A stretch of 64,000 nucleotides of DNA. It comes from Oscillatoria nigro-viridis PCC 7112. Its GTDB lineage: Bacteria; Cyanobacteriota; Cyanobacteriia; Cyanobacteriales; Microcoleaceae. Numbering within the stretch: position 1 is the first letter of the stretch; each line of letters starts with the position of its first letter. The stretch is taken from positions 5,160,501-5,224,500 of the forward strand of contig NC_019729.1 in the NCBI RefSeq assembly GCF_000317475.1. Reading direction: 5' to 3'. Shown here piece after piece: positions 8,890 to 18,354 of this stretch. The notes beneath the pieces are model-generated. The model was not told the DNA's origin and searched no databases. It saw only the letters and a list, made by a program, of their open reading frames with translations. The translations under genes and the position numbers were made by a program.

Positions 8890-10167
8890 TTAACAAAACT
8901 CCAGAAATCGTGCGTGCCATAATTTGCCACTTTCCGTCAAACCCTGCGATCGCACTTTAATTTTGACACTTTTGGGGTTAGCCTCGTAGAGTCGGGCAAT
9001 TTCCTGCATTTCCTCCCCGCTAAACCCGGTTCCCACGGTTCCTACTGGCACTAATTTGCCATCAATTTCTTGCGCTACTTTGACGGCGCTAAAGGGCCGC
9101 CCTGCAACTTTTGTATTTGTCAATCCGACAATGAAAAGGTCTAATTCTAGACAGTATTTAGTCCTCACAATCGGATATTGCTTAACATCTTTGCCGCCGA
9201 CATAGCGGCATTTGTGCAACACCCAAACTTCGCCTTCTCTATTTTCAGATTCCTGCTGATTTGCCAGGACGAGTTTTTCGGCTGCGCTGCGAAATGTCGG
9301 TAAAACTTCAAATGCTGGGGATAAATTTGCCAGCTTTTCGCCAACTTCAACTCCCGCTGCAATCCGTTCTGATTCTGCCGCGGTAGTTAAATCATTGCCT
9401 TTGAAAAACAAACTTTTAAAAATGGCATAAATTGCGCTGGGCTGGATTGTCGGAAAACCGCTTTCAATATTAACTGTAGCAGCTTGCGCGCCCGTGCGGT
9501 GTTCGCTGCCGGTACAGCTTTTGTAATACAGTTCGCCGTCTAAAACAAAGGTGCCAATTTTAGCGGCTGTGTCGATTAATGTGCGATCGATCTCAACCGA
9601 TGGTTGCTGTCGCAGGTTAGTCGATCGCGATTGGTAGTATACTTTATCTGGCGTCGCAATGACAACGACTCGATTGCCGTCGCGCTTTGGCTGTCCCCAA
9701 TATTCGGGATTTTCGATGTAATAAGAACGATCGCTCGGCGCGTCAACCGGCTGCATCGTGACAATCCTTCCCGGCTGCAAGTGCGGCGGCAATTCGGCAA
9801 CAATGGGAGTGTTGGCAGTTTCTATTTTTGGGGCGGAAGCTGATTGTTTAGCAGGAGCGAAATCGGCGGTAGAATTGTTTGGAGTATTGAGGGCGATCGG
9901 CTTTTCTCCGGTTTCCAATTCAAACGCTCTTTTCCAAAAGCCAAAAGCCATTTCCGGGTATCCTTCCGACTCCGCGCACAGTGCAAAACTAATAACTTTT
10001 GCCGTACCGATGCCGCGCCCGTAATCAGCCAAATACTGCACGGCCCCCGCTTCTCCCATCAAGTGCAATCCTCGCGTCATGATGCGATTGTTCCAGCGTT
10101 CTCGAATGTCGGCGCTAATTTTTTTAGCTGCTTTTCGCTTGGCTTCTGCGTATTCGGTGCAGTCCAT
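8890..10167 (-). CDS. ATP-dependent DNA ligase-like nucleotidyltransferase
   Basis: The 425-residue protein has the covalent nucleotidyltransferase motifs of ATP-dependent ligases. Motif I is GQPKRDGNR (the KxDGxR form with the adenylated Lys). Motif III-like is FVLDGELYY. Motif IV is GEVWVLHK. A motif-V-like stretch is TKYCLELDLFIVG. The C-terminal OB-like region has VGTVGTGFSGEEM and ends LWHARFLEFC, similar to the end of LigD-type ligase domains. The first ~150 residues form a separate N-terminal region (RIMTRGLHLMGEAGAVQYLADYGRG) that I do not recognise, joined by a low-complexity Ala/Thr/Pro linker. It is predicted to seal nicks or act as a related RNA/DNA ligase. An SbcD-like nuclease gene lies downstream on the same strand. 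Confidence 0.8.
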   Translation of the reverse strand: MDCTEYAEAKRKAAKKISADIRERWNNRIMTRGLHLMGEAGAVQYLADYGRGIGTAKVISFALCAESEGYPEMAFGFWKRAFELETGEKPIALNTPNNSTADFAPAKQSASAPKIETANTPIVAELPPHLQPGRIVTMQPVDAPSDRSYYIENPEYWGQPKRDGNRVVVIATPDKVYYQSRSTNLRQQPSVEIDRTLIDTAAKIGTFVLDGELYYKSCTGSEHRTGAQAATVNIESGFPTIQPSAIYAIFKSLFFKGNDLTTAAESERIAAGVEVGEKLANLSPAFEVLPTFRSAAEKLVLANQQESENREGEVWVLHKCRYVGGKDVKQYPIVRTKYCLELDLFIVGLTNTKVAGRPFSAVKVAQEIDGKLVPVGTVGTGFSGEEMQEIARLYEANPKSVKIKVRSQGLTESGKLWHARFLEFC

Positions 10168-10515
10168 ACTGCCTCCTTTATGTAGGGCTATTTATATACT
10201 ATACTAAAGATTGATTTATTAGTCAATTGTAATTTGACAATTAGGTGGTGTGAATAAATTTAACTCTTTCATTTGTGAACTAGATTTATTTTTTAACCGC
10301 AGAGGCGCAGAGGGCACAGAGGAAGAGAAGAAAGAGAGGGATGGGGTTGTAGTGTTTTGATTGTCAAGCGCGGTAATTGGTTCGCAGCCAGTGCTAAGAT
10401 AACTTCGATCGCGCATGGCGACCAATAAAGCCGTGAGTTGCGTCTTACTCGCGTTGAGTTCGCCAACTTGCGATCGCAGGTTTGAGAATTTAAGATCGAG
10501 TTTAATCTTACTGTT
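10168..10515. other. Intergenic region between divergent ligase and glutaredoxin genes
   Basis: This 348-bp gap should contain both divergent promoters. It holds a dispersed repeat beginning AACCGCAGAGGCGCAGAGG at about 10295-10324, followed by an A/G-rich run. A 143-codon minus-strand reading frame covers it, but it has no protein-like features and runs into the glutaredoxin gene. Confidence 0.5.
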
Positions 10516-10824
10516 ATGATGCGATTGATTTTGTACAGCAAACCCGGATGCCACTTGTGCGAAGGGTTGCAAGAAAAACTGGAACAGATTGAAAGCCTGA
10601 AGTTTCAACTCGAAGTCAGAGATATTACCGAACGCGATGACTGGTTTCAAGCTTATCAGTACGAAGTTCCAGTTTTGTTTAAAGTGCAGCCCCAGCCCAA
10701 AAATTCTGCTGGCGAGGCTGGATTCTCCGCTGAAGAACTGTTACCCCGTCCTTCTCCCCGCTGTAGTGTCGCCCAATTGGAGCAAATGTTACAGAAATAT
10801 TTGCAAATCGATCCGTCACAATAA
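10516..10824 (+). CDS. Glutaredoxin-like (DUF836) thioredoxin-fold protein
   Basis: A 102-residue protein begins MMRLILYSKPGCHLCEGL, with the CxxC redox motif (C-H-L-C) directly after the first beta strand, as in glutaredoxins. The segment VRDITERDDWFQAYQYEVPVLF has the cis-Pro-like VPVLF motif that packs against the active site. These features fit the short glutaredoxin family DUF836. It would reduce disulfides or sense redox state in the cytosol; the partner is unknown. A Pro/Ser-rich insertion before the last helix makes it a little longer than the usual ~80 residues. It precedes murE on the same strand by about 200 bp. Confidence 0.85.
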   Translation: MMRLILYSKPGCHLCEGLQEKLEQIESLKFQLEVRDITERDDWFQAYQYEVPVLFKVQPQPKNSAGEAGFSAEELLPRPSPRCSVAQLEQMLQKYLQIDPSQ

Positions 10825-11023
10825 TACGATTTACCCAAAAACTCAGGTTTTAATCCTGACCTCGGGGTGCTCGGTGTGCAGCTTACTCTAGCCCGAGAGA
10901 TTTTACACCGCGCATAAAAAAAACTTAGGGTTTGCACCGCGCACAGCAAAAAACTGTAGAGAGTGGCTCAAACAATGTGTTCCGCCAGTCATATTCAAGA
11001 CATTCAAGCGAGGAGTTTTTCCG

Positions 11024-12574
11024 ATGAAATTGAGAGAATTATTAGCAGCAGTTCCCAGCATTTCCTTTGACGCCAAACATCCCGCCCTCGATGCCGAAGT
11101 CAAGGGTTTATCCACTAATTCCCACGCTTGTCAGGCGGGCGATTTGTTTTTGGGAATGCCGGGAACTCGGGTTGATGGGGGAGATTTTTGGCAAAGTGCG
11201 ATCGAATCTGGTGCAGTTGCCGCGATAATTTCCACCCAAGCAGCCGAGAAGACACCCCCCCAACCCCCCCTTGCTAAGGGGGGGCTAGAAGAGGTTCCTT
11301 CCCACCTTAGCAAGGGGCTAGAAGAGGTTCCCTGCGTCATCGCAGCAGCCGATATGGCTGAAGTTTGCGGTCAAATAGCTACTGCTTTTTACGGCACTCC
11401 AGCTAGCAAATTAAAACTTGTCGGTGTTACCGGGACTAACGGCAAAACTACAACAACTCATTTAATCGAATTTTTGCTCAATGAAATGCAGTTGCCGACG
11501 GCGATTTTCGGCACGCTTTATACTCGCTGGCCGGGCTTCCAAAAAACTGCACTTTACACCACACCTTTTGCGGTTGACCTGCAAAAGCAATTAGCAGAAG
11601 CTGTAGTCGCCGGATGCAAACACGGCGTGATGGAAGTCAGTTCCCACGCTTTAGCGCAGCAGCGAGTTTTGGGGTGTAGTTTTGAAGTTGCTGTGTTTAC
11701 CAACTTGACTCAAGATCATCTCGATTATCACCGCGATATGGAAGATTATTTTGAGGCAAAATCGCTTTTATTTGGTTCGGATTACCTCAAAAATCGCGCT
11801 ATCATTAATCTTGACGACCCCTACGGGCAGCGGATAGTTGAAAGTTTAAAGTCCGACCGAGTTTGGAGTTACAGCACTGTTCTGAAAACCGCAGATTTGT
11901 ATGCTTTTGATTTGCAGTATCAGCCCAATGGAGTTAAGGGAATGCTTCACACTCCCAAGGGCGAAACTGCTTTTTCTTTGCCTTTAGTCGGTCAGTTCAA
12001 TTTATCAAATATGTTGGCTGCTGTCGGTGCTGTTTTAGAATTGGGTTTGGATTTGTCCGCAATTGTGGAGAAATTATCTCAGTTTTCAGGTGTTCCGGGA
12101 CGGATGGAACGGGTGCAAATTAGTCCTGACCAAGATATTAGCGTTATTGTCGATTACGCGCACACTCCCGACAGTTTGGAGAACTTGTTGAAGGCGTCGC
12201 GGCCGTTTATTCCGGGTCAGATGATTTGCGTGTTTGGCTGCGGCGGCGATCGCGATCGCACTAAACGGCCGATCATGGGTAAAATCGTTGCAGAATTAGC
12301 CGATTTAGCTGTTGTTACTTCCGACAATCCGCGCACGGAAAATCCCGATCGCATTTTGGACGATATTTTAGCAGGAATTCCCGCCGCAGTAAAGCCGATC
12401 GTGATGTGCGATCGAGCCGCTGCAATTCGCACTGCTATTATGGACGCTAAACCCGGAGATGGCGTGCTGATTGCAGGGAAAGGACACGAAGATTATCAAA
12501 TTTTGGGCACCGAAAAAGTCCATTTTGACGATCGAGAACAAGCGCGAGATGCCTTGAAAGCCAGAATGAATTAG
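11024..12574 (+). CDS. murE: UDP-MurNAc-tripeptide synthetase with repeat-derived insertion
   Basis: The 516-residue enzyme adds meso-diaminopimelate to UDP-MurNAc-L-Ala-D-Glu in peptidoglycan synthesis. The ATP-binding motif is GVTGTNGKTTTTH, the central domain has TNLTQDHLDYH, and the C-terminal SDNPRTENP motif contains the DNPR signature for meso-DAP. The start ATG follows a GAGGAG ribosome-binding site. Residues about 77-103 (PPQPPLAKGGLEEVPSHLSK and following) form an extra loop in the N-terminal domain that relatives lack. The matching DNA is a C-run/G-run repeat with an internal 18-bp duplication. The frame is kept, so the enzyme is probably functional. Confidence 0.96.
   Translation: MKLRELLAAVPSISFDAKHPALDAEVKGLSTNSHACQAGDLFLGMPGTRVDGGDFWQSAIESGAVAAIISTQAAEKTPPQPPLAKGGLEEVPSHLSKGLEEVPCVIAAADMAEVCGQIATAFYGTPASKLKLVGVTGTNGKTTTTHLIEFLLNEMQLPTAIFGTLYTRWPGFQKTALYTTPFAVDLQKQLAEAVVAGCKHGVMEVSSHALAQQRVLGCSFEVAVFTNLTQDHLDYHRDMEDYFEAKSLLFGSDYLKNRAIINLDDPYGQRIVESLKSDRVWSYSTVLKTADLYAFDLQYQPNGVKGMLHTPKGETAFSLPLVGQFNLSNMLAAVGAVLELGLDLSAIVEKLSQFSGVPGRMERVQISPDQDISVIVDYAHTPDSLENLLKASRPFIPGQMICVFGCGGDRDRTKRPIMGKIVAELADLAVVTSDNPRTENPDRILDDILAGIPAAVKPIVMCDRAAAIRTAIMDAKPGDGVLIAGKGHEDYQILGTEKVHFDDREQARDALKARMN
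11253..11331. repeat. CCCCCCTTGCTAAGGGGGG repeat inside murE
   Basis: A C-rich run, the core CCCCCCCTTGCTAAGGGGGG and an 18-bp direct repeat GGGGCTAGAAGAGGTTCC (11281-11298 and 11314-11331, 33 bp apart) sit inside the murE reading frame. The core palindrome type is a familiar dispersed repeat of filamentous cyanobacteria. The insertion is in frame and adds about 26 codons. Confidence 0.85.
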
Positions 12575-12588
12575 GTTAAGTGAATTCG

Positions 12589-12630
12589 GTTAACAGTTAA
12601 CGGTTAACGGTTAACTGTTAGCTGTTCGCT
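12589..12630. repeat. 7-nt tandem repeat (GTTAACN type), six units
   Basis: Six heptamers follow one another: GTTAACA, GTTAACG, GTTAACG, GTTAACT, GTTAGCT, GTTCGCT. The repeat lies 15 bp after the murE stop codon and 109 bp before the multi-domain kinase start. Confidence 0.9.
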
Positions 12631-12738
12631 GGCTGTAAAATTTATTGTATTTTTAAGTGTTGATCCGAAGGTATAATCTGATTTGCAGTAGATTATAATA
12701 GTAAAATCCAATATTCTTATAATAAAATAACTATTGCT

Positions 12739-15700
12739 ATGATAGAACTAACTGGCTATCAAATTAGCGCTCCAATCTACTCAGGCACTCGCACCCTAGT
12801 TTATCGCGGAACTCGCCTCTGCGACCAAAAACCCGTCATCATCAAAGTCTTGCGAAACGAGTATCCCAACTTCAGCGAACTCGTGCATTTTCGCAATCAA
12901 TACACGATAGCCAAAAACCTGAACTTGCCCGGAATCATCCAAACCTACAGCTTGGAACCCTACCGGAATGGCTATGCGCTGATTGTGGAAGACTTCGGGG
13001 GAATTTCTCTGAAGGAATGGGCGGGAAAAGGAAAAATGGTGCAATCTCTGGTTGAGTTTTTCCAAATTGCGATCGACCTGAGCAATACATTAGATATACT
13101 TTACCGCCACCGCATCATTCACAAAGACATTAAACCCGCCAACATTCTGATTAATCCTGAGACTAAACAAGTCAAACTCATTGACTTTAGTATTGCATCT
13201 TTGCTGCCGCGAGAAACTCAAATGCTGATGAGTCCCAACGCGATCGAAGGAACACTATGCTATTTGTCTCCCGAACAAACCGGAAGGATGAATCGCGGCG
13301 TTGACTACCGCACGGATTTTTATTCTCTGGGTGTCACCTTTTACGAGTTGCTGACGGGAGAATTGCCGTTTCAATCTAACGATCCGATGGAATTGGTACA
13401 CTCTCATATTGCCAAACAACCGCCGCTGCTGGGCGAAAACAGAAGCGAAGAAATTCCCCAAGTTCTCTGCGACATCGTGATGAAATTGATGGCGAAGAAT
13501 CCCGAACAGCGTTATCAGAGTGCTTTGGGGCTGAAATTTGATTTGGAGTTTTGTTTGCGTCAATTAAAAGAAAGTGGTACAATAAAGAGTTTTGCGATCG
13601 CGCAGCGGGATGTGTGCGATCGGTTCATCATACCAGAGAAACTCTACGGGAGAGAAACCGAAGTTGCCCAATTATTGGCAGCGTTCGATCGCATCTCTGG
13701 TTGCGAGACTCTTCCTGGAAACGAGGGAAGGCGCGAGTTAATGCTGGTGGCGGGTTTTTCCGGCATTGGCAAAACTGCCATTGTTAACGAAGTTCACAAA
13801 CCAATTGTCCGCCAGCGCGGCTACTTCATCAAAGGCAAGTTTGACCAATTTAATCGCAATATTCCATTCTCAGCTTTTGTCCAAGCATTTCGAGAATTAA
13901 TGGGTCAATTGCTGAGTGAAAGCGAGGCTCAATTAGCAGCGTGGAAAACCAAAATTTTAGCTGCGTTGGGTGACAGCGCGCAAGTAATCATTGAAGTAAT
14001 TCCTGAACTAGAACAAATTATCTCTCAACAGCCAACCGCAACAGAACTGTCTGGGACGGCGGCACAGAACCGCTTTAATTTACTGTTTCAAAAATTCCTG
14101 CAAGTATTCACCACAAAACAACATCCCTTAGTAATTTTTCTCGATGATTTGCAGTGGGCTGATTCGGCATCTTTGAAACTGATGCAGTTGTTGATGAGCG
14201 AGTCAGACGGCAGATATCTATTATTAATTGGAGCTTATCGCGACAATGAAGTTGCCGCCGCTCATCCTTTGATTTTGGCGCTAGAGGAGATTGGGAAAGC
14301 AGAAGCTGCAATCCACACGATTACATTAGCCGCGCTGAGTCAAACGAGTTTAAATCAACTGGTTGCCGATACGCTTAGCTGTTTCCCAGAAATCGCACAA
14401 CCATTAACTCAACTAATTTATCAAAAAACCAAAGGCAATCCATTTTTTAGCGTGCAATTCCTGAAAATGCTGCACGATGATGGGCTAATTCACTTTGACT
14501 TTGATGGGGGCAATTGGCACTGCGACATTGCCAAAGTCAAAGCATTAGCAGTGACGGATGATATCGTTGAATTTATAGCGTTGCAGTTGCAAAAATTGCC
14601 GCCAGCGACTCAGAATGTCTTAAAGTTGGCAGCTTGTATTGGCAATCAATTTGATTTGGGTACTTTGGCCGTTGTTTCCGAGCAACGGGAAACGGAAACG
14701 GCGGCGGATTTGTGGCAGGCATTGCAAGAGGAGTTAATCCTGCCTGAAAGTGAAGTCTACAAGTTTTATCTGGGGATGGAAAAACAGGATAGGGCACAAA
14801 ATTCCGAGGTGGTCAATTACAAGTTTTTGCACGATCGCGTCCAGCAAGCCGCCTATTCCCTGATTCCTGAAGACCAAAAACAATCCGTCCATTTGCACAT
14901 TGGGCAATTGCTATTGGCTCGAACCTCACCACAGCAACTAGACGAGAGAATTTTTGCGATTGTCAGTCAATTCAATCTGGGCATCGATCGCATTGCAATT
15001 CAGGAGCAGCGAGACCATCTAGCCAACCTCAATCTGACGGCTGGGCGTAAAGCACGGCTCTCGGCTGCTTACCCAGCATCGGCTCAATACTGTGAGATAG
15101 GGCTGCAACTTTTAGCCACTGACAATTCTGACGCATGGATCAGACAGCCCATTCTTACTTCAGAACTGCACGTTGAAACTGCTAATTCAGCCTGTCTGAT
15201 TGGCGCCTTTGAGCGGGTAGATGCTTGCGTGGAGGCAGTGCTCCAACATACGTCAAACCCCCTAGAACAAGTTAAAGCCTTAGAAACAAAGATTCAATCC
15301 TTGATTGCCCGCAATCAATTATCAGAGGCGATTCAGGTGGCACGGACAATCCTTCAAAAGTTGGATGTTGAGTTGCCAGAACATCCCACCCAAGACATGG
15401 TAGCCCCTGCTCTCAATACTATTCGCGATCGACTGATGAGTGTGGATGTAATGAATTCACCAAGGATGAGCGATCCGCAGAAGCTCGCTGCAATGAATAT
15501 TCTCAGCAGTATGGCTTCAGCAGCCTATATGGGTTCGCCAGCCCTCTATCCCTTGATTGTGCTCAAACAAATTGAATTGTCACTTCAGTTTGGAAATGCG
15601 ATCCAAACACCCTATGCTTATTCAACCTATGGACTAATTGTTTGTGCATTTGGTGGGGAAATTGTCGCCGGGAATCGTGCTGCTGATATTGCGATCGCCT

Positions 15701-18123
15701 TGATGGAAATGTTGAAAGCATCGAGTTTCAAAGCGAAAATTATCAATTTAGTTTATCCCTTTGTTCGCATTTGGCAGGAGCCAATTCATACTGTACTGAT
15801 GCCTTTGCTGGAAGGCTATCAAGCAGGTTTGGAAACCGGAGATTTGGAGTTCGCCGCTTACTGTGTGCATAACCGATGTGAACTTGCTTATGCGGCCGGA
15901 AGTGAACTTCTACAACTCCGGCAAGAGAAAGAAATCTATGCCGAGGCGATCGCCCAACTCAAACAAACAACTGCTCTGAACTTTCACCAAATTCATCAAC
16001 AAGCAGTTTTAAATTGGACAGGTGAAGCCGACGATCCCCAGAAACTCGTTGGAGCAGCTTACGATGAAACGACGCGATTGCCTCAGCATCAGTCAGCGGG
16101 AGATACTTACTCGATCGGGAGCGTCTATGCTCATAAATTGGTTCTAGCTTACCATTTTGGGCAACCCCAAGAAGCTCTGGAAATGGCTCAAATTGCCGAG
16201 CAAACAATTGGTGCGATTATCGGAACGGTGTTCTATGGAGTCTTTTATTTCTATCATGCACTCACGCTACTCGCAAACACGAACACCTTGCCAATTAGTG
16301 AAGCGGTTACGAAGGATCTCGATCGACTTACTAACTGGGCAACTCATGCACCCATGAACTTTGCCCACAAATGCGATTTAATTCGAGCCGAACAGCAGCG
16401 AGTTTTAGGACAAAAAGCAGAGGCGATCGACCTCTACGATCGCGCGATCTTCCTAGCTAAAGAAAACCAATTCCTCAACGAAGAAGCCTTAGCCAACGAA
16501 CTCGCCGCTAAATTCTACCTCAACTGGGGCAAAGAAAAAGTTGCCGCAGGCTATATGCAGGAAGCCTACTATTGTTACGCCCGCTGGGGAGCAAAAGCCA
16601 AAACCGATGACCTAGAAAAACGTTATCCCGATCTGCTGCGCCCCATCTTACAACAGGCAGCCCAACCCCTCTCTATTTTAGAAACCCTATCCACGCTCAC
16701 CAATTCAACCTACTCCTTTCATACGAGCACCCACCAGACTACTTCCAACACTTCTATCAACCAGGCTCTAGATTTTTCTACCCTGCTGCAAATCTCCCAA
16801 GTAATTTCCAGCACGATCGACCTGGATGAGTTGCTGCAAATTGTGACCCAAACCATGTTACAAAACTCGGGAGCCGATCGCTGTGCACTGATGCTCTGCC
16901 AAGATCGACAATGGCAAGTGCGGGCGATGGCTACCTGGGAACACATTAGCCTGCAAACGGAACCCCTAGAGAACAATCCCACCGTTCCCGTTAAATTAAT
17001 CCAGTATGTCAAAAATACCCTAGCAACAGTTGCCATCGATCGCGCCAAAACCGATCTGCCTGTGATTGACGATTATTTAGAGCACCACCAACCGGAGAGT
17101 TTGCTGGGTTTGCCAATTCTAAATCAGGGGAATTTGGTCGGCATTTTGTATCTAGAAAATCGGATAACCAGTGGCGTATTTAGTCGCGATCGCCTGGTAG
17201 TGCTGAATTTTCTCTCTAGTCAAGCGGCGATCGCTCTGGAAAATGCCCGTCTCTATCACCAAGTGCAGCAGACTTTGAATGAACTTCAGCAAACTCAGAT
17301 GCAAATGATCCAAAGTGAAAAGATGTCAGCATTAGGTAATCTAGTGGCAGGGGTTGCCCATGAAATCAACAACCCCGTTGGTTTCATTGCCGGGAACATT
17401 AATGAAGCTCATGCTGGAGTCCAAGACTTAATTGATTATTTGCGCCTCTATCAAGAAAAGTTTCCTCCATCCGAAGCAGAATTGATTAATAAAGCAGAGG
17501 CAATAGATTTAGATTATCTAGTAGAAGATTTACCCAAAATGTTGAGTTCCATGAAAATAGGATGCGATCGCATCAAAAACATCAGCACATCCCTCCGCAC
17601 TTTCTCTCGCGCCGATACGGCCCATAAAGTTGAGGCCAATATCCACGAAGGCCTCAATAGCACTTTGATGATTTTACGCCATCGCCTGAAAGCAAACGAC
17701 AAGCATCCTGAAATTAAAATCATTAAAGAGTACGGCAATATTCCCAAAGTAAAATGTTATTTGGGACAATTAAACCAGGTATTTATGAATTTGTTAGCAA
17801 ATGCGATCGATGCCTTAGAAGAATCGAATCAAGGACGGAGTTTTCCCGAAATTCAAGCCCATCCCAATCACATCACTATTCGGACAAAAGTAGAAAGTGA
17901 AAAGGTAAAAATTTCCATTGCCGATAACGGAAAAGGAATGTCAGAAGAGGTGAGAAATCGGATCTTTGACCATCTCTTTACCACTAAAGAGGTGGGGAAA
18001 GGAACTGGGTTAGGACTGGCGATCGCGCGTCAAATTGTAGAAGAAAAACACGGCGGCAAACTGAGTTGTTTTTCTACACCGGGAGAAGGAACGGAGTTTG
18101 TCATTGAGATTTTAATTGATTAA
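12739..18123 (+). CDS. Ser/Thr kinase-AAA ATPase-GAF-histidine kinase hybrid
   Basis: This 1794-residue signalling protein has four parts. Residues 1-275 are a Ser/Thr protein kinase with HKDIKPANIL in the catalytic loop (HKD in place of HRD) and LIDFSIAS (DFS in place of DFG). About 300-650 is a PknB-associated AAA/STAND ATPase with Walker A GFSGIGKT and Walker B VIFLDDLQWAD. A long alpha-helical, TPR-like section follows. A GAF domain spans roughly 1345-1507. The C-terminus is a histidine kinase with H-box VAHEINNPVG near residue 1539, N-box NLLANAIDAL, and G boxes ADNGKGMSEE and GTGLGLAIARQIVEE. It belongs to the Hstk family known from cyanobacteria, thought to link Ser/Thr and His phosphorylation. 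Its input is unknown. Confidence 0.94.
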   Translation: MIELTGYQISAPIYSGTRTLVYRGTRLCDQKPVIIKVLRNEYPNFSELVHFRNQYTIAKNLNLPGIIQTYSLEPYRNGYALIVEDFGGISLKEWAGKGKMVQSLVEFFQIAIDLSNTLDILYRHRIIHKDIKPANILINPETKQVKLIDFSIASLLPRETQMLMSPNAIEGTLCYLSPEQTGRMNRGVDYRTDFYSLGVTFYELLTGELPFQSNDPMELVHSHIAKQPPLLGENRSEEIPQVLCDIVMKLMAKNPEQRYQSALGLKFDLEFCLRQLKESGTIKSFAIAQRDVCDRFIIPEKLYGRETEVAQLLAAFDRISGCETLPGNEGRRELMLVAGFSGIGKTAIVNEVHKPIVRQRGYFIKGKFDQFNRNIPFSAFVQAFRELMGQLLSESEAQLAAWKTKILAALGDSAQVIIEVIPELEQIISQQPTATELSGTAAQNRFNLLFQKFLQVFTTKQHPLVIFLDDLQWADSASLKLMQLLMSESDGRYLLLIGAYRDNEVAAAHPLILALEEIGKAEAAIHTITLAALSQTSLNQLVADTLSCFPEIAQPLTQLIYQKTKGNPFFSVQFLKMLHDDGLIHFDFDGGNWHCDIAKVKALAVTDDIVEFIALQLQKLPPATQNVLKLAACIGNQFDLGTLAVVSEQRETETAADLWQALQEELILPESEVYKFYLGMEKQDRAQNSEVVNYKFLHDRVQQAAYSLIPEDQKQSVHLHIGQLLLARTSPQQLDERIFAIVSQFNLGIDRIAIQEQRDHLANLNLTAGRKARLSAAYPASAQYCEIGLQLLATDNSDAWIRQPILTSELHVETANSACLIGAFERVDACVEAVLQHTSNPLEQVKALETKIQSLIARNQLSEAIQVARTILQKLDVELPEHPTQDMVAPALNTIRDRLMSVDVMNSPRMSDPQKLAAMNILSSMASAAYMGSPALYPLIVLKQIELSLQFGNAIQTPYAYSTYGLIVCAFGGEIVAGNRAADIAIALMEMLKASSFKAKIINLVYPFVRIWQEPIHTVLMPLLEGYQAGLETGDLEFAAYCVHNRCELAYAAGSELLQLRQEKEIYAEAIAQLKQTTALNFHQIHQQAVLNWTGEADDPQKLVGAAYDETTRLPQHQSAGDTYSIGSVYAHKLVLAYHFGQPQEALEMAQIAEQTIGAIIGTVFYGVFYFYHALTLLANTNTLPISEAVTKDLDRLTNWATHAPMNFAHKCDLIRAEQQRVLGQKAEAIDLYDRAIFLAKENQFLNEEALANELAAKFYLNWGKEKVAAGYMQEAYYCYARWGAKAKTDDLEKRYPDLLRPILQQAAQPLSILETLSTLTNSTYSFHTSTHQTTSNTSINQALDFSTLLQISQVISSTIDLDELLQIVTQTMLQNSGADRCALMLCQDRQWQVRAMATWEHISLQTEPLENNPTVPVKLIQYVKNTLATVAIDRAKTDLPVIDDYLEHHQPESLLGLPILNQGNLVGILYLENRITSGVFSRDRLVVLNFLSSQAAIALENARLYHQVQQTLNELQQTQMQMIQSEKMSALGNLVAGVAHEINNPVGFIAGNINEAHAGVQDLIDYLRLYQEKFPPSEAELINKAEAIDLDYLVEDLPKMLSSMKIGCDRIKNISTSLRTFSRADTAHKVEANIHEGLNSTLMILRHRLKANDKHPEIKIIKEYGNIPKVKCYLGQLNQVFMNLLANAIDALEESNQGRSFPEIQAHPNHITIRTKVESEKVKISIADNGKGMSEEVRNRIFDHLFTTKEVGKGTGLGLAIARQIVEEKHGGKLSCFSTPGEGTEFVIEILID

Positions 18124-18135
18124 TGCGATCGTGCT

Positions 18136-18199
18136 GTAGGGGCGGGTTTTACCAACACTATTTGAGGCTCACAAACAATCTATAAAAACCCGCCCCTAC
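18136..18199. repeat. Inverted repeat GTAGGGGCGGGTTTT, 34-bp spacer
   Basis: Perfect 15-bp arms (18136-18150 and 18185-18199) lie 12 bp after the kinase stop codon. The RNA could form a long stem, so it may act as a transcription end or mRNA stabiliser, but it is foremost a member of a dispersed repeat family. Confidence 0.85.
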
Positions 18200-18264
18200 C
18201 CAACCAATAACCCAGATCAACATGAGGTTCGCTCCCATTCAAAAAATATCCATTCGGATTTGTC

Positions 18265-18332
18265 GTAGGGCTAGGGCGGGTTTATTATATTGTTCGTTTC
18301 TGACATTGATGGTTGGTAAAACCCGCCCCTAC
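18265..18332. repeat. Second GTAGGG...CGGGTTT inverted repeat
   Basis: GTAGGGCTAGGGCGGGTTTA and TAAAACCCGCCCCTAC form the two arms. It is a diverged neighbour of the element 65 bp upstream and ends 22 bp before the stop codon of the convergent histidine kinase gene. Confidence 0.8.
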
Positions 18333-18354
18333 AGATTCGGCCAATAATGAATAA

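Noticed and set aside
10219..10650. 143-codon minus-strand frame upstream of glutaredoxin-like gene
   Set aside because: It overlaps the CxxC glutaredoxin gene, covers repeat DNA and shows no protein-like motif.
12589..12630. Possible CRISPR or operator made of GTTAAC units
   Set aside because: Units are 7 nt with no spacers; it is a short tandem repeat.
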